Of a stretch of 38,566 nt of DNA, positions 33,295 to 38,566 are shown piece after piece (position 1 is the first letter of the stretch; each line of letters opens with the position of its first letter). Source of the DNA: Bacteroidaceae bacterium (lineage in GTDB: Bacteria > Bacteroidota > Bacteroidia > Bacteroidales > Bacteroidaceae); NCBI GenBank assembly GCA_017617805.1, contig JAFZVN010000038.1:1-38566 (forward strand), in the 5' to 3' direction. The position numbers and the translations under genes were made by a program. The notes beneath the pieces were generated by a model. The model saw nothing but the letters and a program-made list of their open reading frames with translations. It did not search any database and had not been told where the DNA came from.

Positions 33295-34638
33295 TTATTC
33301 GTTTTCTTTACGCAGCATGTCGAGACCCTCTCGAACAATGCGCTGAAGTTCAACTTTCGAACTATCCACGAATTCAGCCAATGCAAAATCCTCTGGAGCT
33401 ACTTCATAGATGCCCAGGGCTTCCATGCGGTCAATGTCACCAGCAATGATGGCTTTGACCAGCTGTTCAGGATAGATGTCCATAGGGAAGACGGAATCGT
33501 ATTCGCCACTGAAGATCATGTGACGGTGACCGCCTTTCACGCGTGCGTCAAGCACATACTCTTTACTCTTTGGCATGAGCCAAGAAAAGTAAGAACGGCT
33601 AACGGAGAAGTTCTTGAGACGAGGAGCTATCCAACCAAAGAGTTCGTTGGCTTCATCGCCTTCAGGGATGGCAGAAATCTCGGTGGAATGGGCGAGAAGG
33701 AAATCGTTCTCGCTGGTTTTCATGCCTGTGAGTGGATTGCCGTCGATAAGACGCACCTTCGTGTCCGACTTCACATTGCCAGCCACGATGTCGCCAATCT
33801 TGGCACCAACGAGCACTTGCTTGTACTGTGGTTCTTTCATCTCAGAACCTGCCACAGCGATGGTACGAGTGAGATTCACCTTGCCTTCATTGAAAAGTCT
33901 GCCGATGAATATAACTTCTTCGGCTCCGAGAGTCCATACCACTTCGCCCTTGTTGATAGGGGAGATGTGGTTGATCTGCACACCTACGTTGCCAGCAGGA
34001 CATTTGCCACTGAAAATAGTTACCTCTGCATCTTGGGTGTTTGCTAGGGTGCTATCAGGCTTTACGCCTAAATAAACCTTGGCAAGTTTGGCCAGAGCGG
34101 AGATACCTGTCTGGAAATCAGCTTCATTGCCCTTCATCACTACGTCGATGTCAGCAGCGAGCGGCATGTCTGCGATGGCAGACACGAAGATACCCTTAGG
34201 CGTATCGTTAGGGTCGGCAACGATAGCATAAGGGCGCTGGATGAAGAAACCGAAGAGTCCGCTTTCGAGCAGGGCGGCTTTTACCTGTTCACCGCTCAGC
34301 GACTTAACGTCCTTCTTTCCGAAGTCCACATACGCTTGTTGCGCAGCGGCTTCCACCTGAACGCTCAAAACTTTACGACGGTCGCCTCTCTCCACGAGCG
34401 TTACCTTGCCCGCTACAGGAGAGACGAACTTTACTTCTGGATGCAACTTGTTGACAAACAAGGCATCGCCAGCCTTCACTTCATCCCCTTCTTTAACTAC
34501 AACTTTCGGCTTCATACCCCAAAATGCATCAGGAACCAGTCCATAGACCTTCGATGCAAGCGCGGCAGAAACCTGAGCAGCAGCCTTTCCTTTGAGGTTG
34601 ATGTTCAAGCCTTTCGTAATTTTAATTACATTCGCCAT
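33295..34638 (-). CDS. nqrA: Na+-translocating NADH:quinone reductase subunit A
   Basis: A 447-residue soluble-domain subunit that begins ITKGLNINLKGKAAAQV, the normal NqrA start, and includes LVPDAFWGMKPKVVVKEGDEV and YPEQLVKAIIAGDIDRMEALG. It is peripheral on the cytoplasmic face of the complex and contributes to quinone binding. It is the first gene of nqrABCDEF, driven by a minus-strand promoter at 34724-34731. Confidence 0.96.
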   Translation of the reverse strand: MANVIKITKGLNINLKGKAAAQVSAALASKVYGLVPDAFWGMKPKVVVKEGDEVKAGDALFVNKLHPEVKFVSPVAGKVTLVERGDRRKVLSVQVEAAAQQAYVDFGKKDVKSLSGEQVKAALLESGLFGFFIQRPYAIVADPNDTPKGIFVSAIADMPLAADIDVVMKGNEADFQTGISALAKLAKVYLGVKPDSTLANTQDAEVTIFSGKCPAGNVGVQINHISPINKGEVVWTLGAEEVIFIGRLFNEGKVNLTRTIAVAGSEMKEPQYKQVLVGAKIGDIVAGNVKSDTKVRLIDGNPLTGMKTSENDFLLAHSTEISAIPEGDEANELFGWIAPRLKNFSVSRSYFSWLMPKSKEYVLDARVKGGHRHMIFSGEYDSVFPMDIYPEQLVKAIIAGDIDRMEALGIYEVAPEDFALAEFVDSSKVELQRIVREGLDMLRKENE

Positions 34639-34723
34639 AATTTGTTAATGTTAACTATGATTTGTTTCTCTTTCTTTCTTACTTCTAATCCACCAAAAAT
34701 ACGTTGGTTTACAAAAGACGGTA

Positions 34724-34731
34724 CAAAGGTA
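34724..34731 (-). promoter_or_regulatory. -7 box of the nqr operon
   Basis: TACCTTTG on the minus strand matches TAnnTTTG. A partial -33 (TTTCGG) lies about 20 bp upstream. The leader to the nqrA ATG is about 80 bases. Confidence 0.6.
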
Positions 34732-34884
34732 CTGCTTTTTATTGGATTGCCGAAATTTTCCAACACATATTTCATAAAAAAACATAAAAAATACTTTCAA
34801 TTCGAAATTTAAGCATTTTTTTACAAATTGACAAAAAAGTTTTTCACATAGGAAATTCCACGATGAAATCGCGTTATTAACATA

Positions 34885-34927
34885 GTTATCAACAGTTTTG
34901 GCACCTAGGGTGTTGATAACTTTTTTC
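34885..34927. promoter_or_regulatory. Inverted DnaA-box-like repeat with T-tract
   Basis: GTTATCAACA (34885-34894) and TGTTGATAAC (34911-34920) form a perfect 10-bp inverted repeat followed by TTTTTT. The inner 9-mers TTATCAACA differ from the DnaA box TTATCCACA by one base. TTTTTCACA at 34840-34848 also fits TTWTNCACA. The repeat ends 14 bp before the dnaB -33 element. It resembles a terminator, but no plus-strand gene precedes it. Confidence 0.5.
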
Positions 34928-34934
34928 AAATCTG

Positions 34935-34966
34935 TTTGTTACATTCAATTATATTAACTAAATTTG
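34935..34966 (+). promoter_or_regulatory. Bacteroidota-type promoter of dnaB
   Basis: TTTG at 34935-34938 and TAAATTTG at 34959-34966 are 20 bp apart, an excellent fit. Transcription would start near 34973. Confidence 0.8.
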
Positions 34967-35021
34967 CAATCGATAAAGTGAAACCGTCACTCATTGTGTC
35001 CATTTTCTAAACACCCAGAAG

Positions 35022-36575
35022 ATGCCAGAACTAAGAAACTCAAACCGCAGAAAACCTGCTCGCAGCAGCGAACAAGACCAGCTTTCACAGTTAGGTCGTT
35101 TGCAGCCTCAAGCCGTTGAACTTGAGAAGGCTGTGATTGGTGCGTGTCTGATAGAGCAAGATGCGTTTGCTACGGTTTCTGATTTCTTGAAGCCGCATTC
35201 TTTCTATGAGTCAAAGCATCAGGTTATCTTCCAGGCCATTCAATCATTGGCAGCCTCTAATGCACCCATCGATGTGCTCACTGTGACTGAGCAGTTGCAG
35301 AAGAGCGAAGACTTGGAAAATGCTGGTGGCGCAGCTTATTTAGCTGAGCTTTCACGTTCCATGCTCTCTGCTGCCCACCTTGAGTATCATGCCAGGATAG
35401 TGGCGCAGAAAGCGCTTGCGCGTGATCTTATATCATACACGAGCAACATCCAAAAGATGGCATTCGATGAGACACAGGATATCCAGGAACTTATGCAAGT
35501 TGCTGAGGGCAATCTCTTTGAACTTTCCAAGTCGAACCTCAAGAAAGATTTCACTCAGATAGACCCTGTCATCAATGAAGCTTATGAATTGCTGAAGAAG
35601 GCTGCAGCCCGTACAGATGGACTTTCTGGCCTTCCTTCTGGCTTTGACAAACTTGATGCGATGACTTCTGGTTGGCAGAACTCTGATCTTGTCATCATTG
35701 CAGCTCGTCCAGCGATGGGTAAGACAGCTTTTGTGCTCTCGATGGCTCGTAATATGGCTGTTGATCGTAAGATTCCTATCGCCATGTTCTCACTCGAAAT
35801 GTCGAATGTGCAGTTGGTAAACCGTTTGTTGGTGAATGTGTGCGAGATCTCTGGTGAGAAAATCAAGAGCGGTCAGTTGGCCAATTATGAATGGGCTCAA
35901 CTGGATATGAAGATGCAGGAATTGTTTGGTGCTCCTCTCTATGTGGATGACACCCCTTCGCTCTCTGTCTTTGAACTTCGTACGAAAGCACGTCGATTGG
36001 TTCGAGATTTTGAGGTAAAGATGATCATCATTGACTACCTCCAACTGATGAACGCATCAGGCATGGCCTATGGTTCCCGTCAGGAAGAGGTTTCCACCAT
36101 CTCACGTTCACTCAAGGGGTTGGCAAAGGAACTCAACATCCCCATCATCGCCCTCTCACAGCTCAACCGTTCTGTAGAACAGCGCAGTAGCAGCGATCCC
36201 AATAGTCCTGATAGCAAGCGTCCCCAGTTGAGTGACCTTCGCGAATCGGGTGCCATCGAGCAGGATGCCGATATGGTGTGCTTCATTCATCGACCAGAAT
36301 ATTATAAGATATATAAGGATGCGCATGGTAACGATACCAAAGGAATGGCTGAAATCATCATCGCCAAGCATCGAAATGGTGCAGTTGGCGACGTGCGTCT
36401 GCGCTTCCGTAGTGAACATGCACGATTCCTGAATCTGGATGATGATTTGCCTCCTTTGCCTTCTGATGATGGCACCATCAAACCCATGCCGTCAAGGATG
36501 AACATGGAAGGGCAAAATGACGATTCCTTCGATAGTTATGACCTGTCAGCGATGCCAGGGAATGCCCCATTCTGA
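35022..36575 (+). CDS. dnaB: Replicative DNA helicase DnaB
   Basis: A 517-residue RecA-fold replicative helicase. The N-terminal DnaB domain (LEKAVIGACLIEQDAF) is followed by a linker and the helicase core: Walker A with K234 in ARPAMGKTAF, MFSLEMSNVQLVNRLL, Walker B IIIDYLQLM, the SQLNRSVEQR loop, and the motif DLRESGAIEQDADMV. No intein interrupts it. It unwinds DNA at the replication fork as a hexamer. It is a single-gene unit with its own promoter, followed by a terminator at 36777-36811. Confidence 0.97.
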   Translation: MPELRNSNRRKPARSSEQDQLSQLGRLQPQAVELEKAVIGACLIEQDAFATVSDFLKPHSFYESKHQVIFQAIQSLAASNAPIDVLTVTEQLQKSEDLENAGGAAYLAELSRSMLSAAHLEYHARIVAQKALARDLISYTSNIQKMAFDETQDIQELMQVAEGNLFELSKSNLKKDFTQIDPVINEAYELLKKAAARTDGLSGLPSGFDKLDAMTSGWQNSDLVIIAARPAMGKTAFVLSMARNMAVDRKIPIAMFSLEMSNVQLVNRLLVNVCEISGEKIKSGQLANYEWAQLDMKMQELFGAPLYVDDTPSLSVFELRTKARRLVRDFEVKMIIIDYLQLMNASGMAYGSRQEEVSTISRSLKGLAKELNIPIIALSQLNRSVEQRSSSDPNSPDSKRPQLSDLRESGAIEQDADMVCFIHRPEYYKIYKDAHGNDTKGMAEIIIAKHRNGAVGDVRLRFRSEHARFLNLDDDLPPLPSDDGTIKPMPSRMNMEGQNDDSFDSYDLSAMPGNAPF

Positions 36576-36776
36576 GAACTGATTATTAATCACAAGATAT
36601 AATGGAACGGCACGAGAATATTCGTGTAAGATTGAATGAAATAAACTAAAAAGATTCTTTAATTATGCCTCAATTCGTGAGAATGCAAGGCATACATTCT
36701 TTCATCGAAAGGTTGCGCGAGCAACGCATGCATGGGAGAATGATACAATTTTTTCTCACTTTATCAATTAGAAGGC

Positions 36777-36811
36777 GTGGATACTCCGATTTGGGGTATC
36801 CACTTTTATTT
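36777..36811 (+). terminator. Terminator downstream of dnaB
   Basis: A perfect 8-bp stem, GTGGATAC (36777-36784) with GTATCCAC (36796-36803), is followed by TTTTATTT. It lies about 200 bp after the dnaB stop. Confidence 0.75.
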
Positions 36812-36898
36812 GTGAGCAGTTGACCTTGAAAGTCAATGACCAATGATGTCTAGAAATAATAGGGCAAAATAAAAATGACCCCGTCGGTCAGGACTTTA

Positions 36899-36970
36899 CA
36901 GGGGTCAAAAACAAAAAGTTTTCAGGGGTCAACGTCGCTTTGCCCTCGGGGGTCAAACGCGCGCGGCTTT
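36899..36970. repeat. Three 24-bp direct repeat units
   Basis: Units begin at 36899, 36923 and 36947 with the shared core CAGGGGTCAA or CGGGGGTCAA and are exactly 24 bp apart. The rest of each unit has diverged. A further 24-bp step to the left (36875) contains the complementary word TGACCCC. The 24-bp length keeps reading frames, giving eight-residue peptide repeats in two frames, but neither frame is a convincing gene. Confidence 0.65.
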
Positions 36971-36993
36971 TCCAGATGAAAACAACATAATAG

Positions 36994-37021
36994 TTTCAAG
37001 GTTCAAGATTCAGGTGCTCAA
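36994..37021. repeat. Heptad tract before the Toprim gene
   Basis: TTTCAAG, GTTCAAG, ATTCAGG and TGCTCAA run in register immediately upstream of the Toprim coding region. Confidence 0.5.
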
Positions 37022-37039
37022 GAGTCGAAGCCATTTGAT

Positions 37040-37726
37040 TTGAGTCGTTATGAGCGTTTCTTTGAGCATCCTTGGCTGAATGATGAGGCTAAGAAGTTCC
37101 TCTTTGAGGAGCGTCATCTTGACCCAAGGGTGGTGCGCTGGTGTCGCCTGACTTCGTGGCGCGACAAGCAGGGTGTGCCTTGGTTGCAGATTCCATATTA
37201 TAATCAAGAAGGGAAGTTGGTGGGCATTCAGAACAGGAATCTTGGAAGTGAAAAGGGAAAAGTGAAAAGTGAACCTTTAGCTCGACGTAGTCAAAAATTG
37301 GCTACCGCACAGGGCAACTGTCAATTGTCAACTGTCAACTGTCAACTTGCTTCCGCTCCTCGATTCCGATTCCCCTATGGGTCACAATGCAGCATCTACA
37401 ACCTGCCTGTGCTGAACTTGCTGCACGAAGGGGAAGACCTCTACATCACCGAAGGATGCTCCGACTGCTGGGCAATTCTCTCGGCTGGACACAAGGCAAT
37501 AGCCATACCTTCTGCCACTCTGCTCAAACCCAAAGACGTGGAACAATTGTCAACTCTCAACTGTCAATTGTCAACTCACTTCCACATGTACCCGGATCGT
37601 GATGAGCCTGGTGAACGCCTCTTCCTTCAGCTGAAACAAATGCTGCCCAATCTGGAGCACCACCAACTCCCTCCAGACTGCAAGGACTATAGCGAATACT
37701 ATGTCAAGTTGAAAGTTGAAAGCTGA
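37040..37726 (+). CDS. Toprim-domain (primase-like) protein, N-terminally short, with repeat inserts
   Basis: A 228-residue protein with conserved blocks YERFFEHPWLNDEAKKFL and PYYNQEGKLVGIQNRNLG and a Toprim-like domain: E138 in YITEGCSDCW and D186/D188 in YPDRDEPGE, where Glu and the DxD pair would bind Mg. It resembles the Toprim part of CHC2-zinc-finger primases of Bacteroidales accessory regions. No zinc-finger domain precedes it; the frame is closed by a TGA at 36977, so the gene looks truncated. The best start is TTG 37040-37042; there is no ATG nearby in frame. Two stretches of NCQLST-type residues come from heptad repeats inserted between conserved blocks, and the stop lies in a third heptad tract. 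Function would be primase or nickase-like, if active. Confidence 0.62.
   Translation: MSRYERFFEHPWLNDEAKKFLFEERHLDPRVVRWCRLTSWRDKQGVPWLQIPYYNQEGKLVGIQNRNLGSEKGKVKSEPLARRSQKLATAQGNCQLSTVNCQLASAPRFRFPYGSQCSIYNLPVLNLLHEGEDLYITEGCSDCWAILSAGHKAIAIPSATLLKPKDVEQLSTLNCQLSTHFHMYPDRDEPGERLFLQLKQMLPNLEHHQLPPDCKDYSEYYVKLKVES
37248..37275. repeat. Heptad tract inside the Toprim gene (GTGAAAA type)
   Basis: GTGAAAA, GGGAAAA, GTGAAAA and GTGAACC are contiguous 7-bp units. They encode a Lys/Ser-rich linker after the IQNRNLG block. Confidence 0.6.
37315..37349. repeat. Heptad tract inside the Toprim gene (CAACTGT type)
   Basis: Five contiguous units: CAACTGT, CAATTGT, CAACTGT, CAACTGT, CAACTTG. They encode a Cys/Gln/Leu/Ser/Thr stretch that breaks the protein between conserved blocks. 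Seven-base units step through all three frames, repeating every seven codons. Confidence 0.85.
37544..37578. repeat. Second CAATTGT-type heptad tract inside the Toprim gene
   Basis: Five contiguous units: CAATTGT, CAACTCT, CAACTGT, CAATTGT, CAACTCA. It is the same repeat family as the tract 200 bp upstream and again sits between conserved blocks, just before YPDRDEPGE. Confidence 0.85.
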
Positions 37727-37733
37727 CAGATGA
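37706..37733. repeat. Heptad tract over the Toprim stop codon
   Basis: AAGTTGA, AAGTTGA, AAGCTGA and CAGATGA are contiguous, and the gene stop TGA (37724-37726) lies in the third unit. The last codons of the protein may therefore derive from the repeat. Confidence 0.65.
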
Positions 37734-37734
37734 C

Positions 37735-37812
37735 AAAGGCAGGTTATTGTACAATAAGTGCCCCTTATTTCCCAATAACCTGCCTTTATTAAGTGATAAC
37801 GGTGGGTTATTG
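37735..37812 (+). terminator. Long hairpin with an alternative downstream pairing
   Basis: AAAGGCAGGTTATTG (37735-37749) pairs perfectly with CAATAACCTGCCTTT (37773-37787), with a nested AATAAG/CTTATT stem inside the loop. The central strand can also pair with GGTGGGTTATTG (37801-37812) through ten Watson-Crick and two G-U pairs. It lies 9 bp after the Toprim stop. The T-tract is poor. Confidence 0.7.
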
Positions 37813-37874
37813 AAACACCTCAATCATCGCTCTAAAAAAAATTGAAAAATTATTGAAAATAAATGGGTAATCAC

Positions 37875-37905
37875 TTGCATGATTCAAATTATTTTCGTAA
37901 CTTTG
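37875..37905 (+). promoter_or_regulatory. Bacteroidota-type promoter of the HU-like gene
   Basis: TTG at 37875-37877 and TAACTTTG at 37898-37905 are 20 bp apart. The expected start site is near 37912, so the transcript would begin almost exactly at the first heptad of the following repeat. Confidence 0.75.
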
Positions 37906-37913
37906 CAATGTAA

Positions 37914-38002
37914 AAGTTGAGGGTTGAGAGTTTAGTGTTTAGGGCTGTCAAAGTATCGTCTTTAACTCCTTAAACTTTAAACCTTAAACTCTAAACTTTA
38001 CA
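37914..38002. repeat. Inverted heptad array in the HU-like gene leader
   Basis: AAGTTGA, GGGTTGA, GAGTTTA and GTGTTTA run in 7-bp register up to 37941. After a 19-base spacer, TTTAACT, CCTTAAA, CTTTAAA, CCTTAAA, CTCTAAA and CTTTACA fill 37961-38002, roughly the reverse complement of the first set. The RNA could fold into a long imperfect hairpin at its 5' end. Confidence 0.8.
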
Positions 38003-38076
38003 GAAAAAGCGGGAAGTGGTCACCCGATGTAGCTAGCCACACACAACACAAACACATCATAAACACAAACACAACT

Positions 38077-38566
38077 ATGATTGAACTTTATTTGAGTAAG
38101 GTGACCGAGAATTCGGAAACTGAGCAGGCGGGCAAGCTTTATGCCCGAGTGAGTTACAAGCAGGCCTTGACCATTCAGGACATGGCGCGCCACATGGCAG
38201 AGCACAACACGGTGTTCTCGGAGGGTAGCATCCTGGGGGTGCTGACCGACTTCGTGAAGTGCGTGCGCGAGATGCTGCTGATGGGCAACACGGTCAAGAT
38301 CGAGAACCTCGCCATCTTCAAGGCTACCGTGGAGGCCAACGCCCTTGAGACGCTCTACGACGCTGAGAACGACAAGGTGGCAACGGCAAGCATCGGTACG
38401 CTGGCAGAGGGTGCGAAGACTGGCGCAGCCGTGAAGACTGTGAAGCTCTTGGCTCAGAGCACAGGCGAGTTCACCCGCGACGAACTGAAGAAGGACGTGA
38501 AGCTGGCGTGGACGGACAAGACCAAGGCCGAGATTGCAGCTGCCAAGGGTGGCACCTCGAACGCTG
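38077..38566 (+). CDS. HU-related DNA-binding protein (partial)
   Basis: The gene starts at ATG 38077 and runs off the window end, with 163 codons visible. The sequence (IELYLSKVTENSETEQAGKLYARV, then FSEGSILGVLTDFVKCVREML, MGNTVKIENLAIFKATVEA) fits the Bacteroidales HU-related family that carries an extended C-terminal tail and lies next to primase genes in accessory islands. Ala/Lys/Thr-rich sequence follows after about residue 130. It probably binds and bends DNA. The leader contains the inverted heptad array and an AC-rich stretch (38037-38076). Confidence 0.85.
   Translation, partial: MIELYLSKVTENSETEQAGKLYARVSYKQALTIQDMARHMAEHNTVFSEGSILGVLTDFVKCVREMLLMGNTVKIENLAIFKATVEANALETLYDAENDKVATASIGTLAEGAKTGAAVKTVKLLAQSTGEFTRDELKKDVKLAWTDKTKAEIAAAKGGTSNA

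Larger units (their letters stand above)
34639..35021. other. Divergent nqrA-dnaB intergenic region
   Basis: A 383-bp AT-rich region with promoters for both genes. A minus-strand -7 box TACCTTTG lies at 34724-34731 and a plus promoter at 34935-34966. Between them are an inverted repeat at 34885-34920 and a third DnaA-box-like 9-mer at 34840-34848. There is no coding potential worth reporting. Confidence 0.7.
36576..37039. other. dnaB-Toprim intergenic region with repeats
   Basis: This stretch has no supported gene. It holds a terminator (36777-36811), a loose heptad-like stretch near 36826-36852, a 24-bp direct repeat (36899-36970) and a heptad tract (36994-37021). A 54-codon frame at 36665-36829 overlaps the terminator and was not accepted. 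Two frames across the 24-bp repeat stay open but end at TGA or TAA before the Toprim gene. Confidence 0.6.

Noticed and set aside
36665-36829. A 54-codon plus-strand frame downstream of dnaB
   Set aside because: Its 3' half runs through the terminator hairpin at 36777-36811, and it has no promoter or family resemblance.
1-38566. tRNA, rRNA, CRISPR array or intact insertion sequence
   Set aside because: Intergenic regions were read on both strands; no T-loop-like GGTTCGAATCC motif, regular spacer-repeat array, transposase or terminal inverted repeat was seen.

Overview
The window looks like chromosomal DNA of a Bacteroidales bacterium, most likely Prevotella or a close relative. Four things point there. 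Several intergenic regions carry the Bacteroidota promoter form TAnnTTTG, often with TTTG or TTG about 20 bp upstream. It encodes a Bacteroidota putative porin and a DUF4468 protein. It carries a complete nqrABCDEF operon. Its right end has a Toprim/primase-like gene next to an HU-related DNA-binding protein gene, a Bacteroidales arrangement. No rRNA, tRNA, CRISPR array or intact insertion sequence was found.

Layout: 1-947 is an accessory edge with hairpins, a terminator and a frameshifted BRO-N antirepressor. aguB (minus) follows. Then comes a three-gene sensory operon of an NMT1/THI5-like binding protein and two paralogous dCache-HAMP sensor proteins. The first of these has Asp in place of the phospho-acceptor His and has no ATPase domain. 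From 6663 to 16480 the plus strand carries an aminotransferase, a LolC/E-type permease, valS, uxaB, a phosphoglucomutase and a secreted esterase. htpG (minus) and a stand-alone ftsZ (plus) are divergent, and ispE follows ftsZ. ispE meets a three-gene minus operon (DUF4468 protein, small membrane protein, putative porin) tail to tail. Next on the minus strand are a Spy-like periplasmic protein, an anti-sigma factor and an ECF sigma factor, then a tiny secreted protein that is little more than a sorting-type beta domain, then a PpiD-like foldase. nqrA-F (minus) is divergent from dnaB (plus).

The right end (36576-38566) is a repeat-rich accessory segment. It has three units of a 24-bp direct repeat, several tracts of 7-bp repeats inside and around a truncated Toprim gene, a hairpin with two competing pairings, and a 5' leader of heptads in opposite orientations in front of the HU-like gene.

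The most unusual signals are the heptamer-periodic sequences (9131-9165, 11921-11944, 36994-37021, 37248-37275, 37315-37349, 37544-37578, 37706-37733, 37914-38002), the binding protein/pseudokinase/kinase operon without a transporter, the stand-alone divergent ftsZ, and the inverted DnaA-box-like sites between nqrA and dnaB. Envelope biogenesis is a common theme of the core genes: permease, porin, PpiD, the sigma/anti-sigma/Spy-like set and Na+ energetics. No single pathway links them all.
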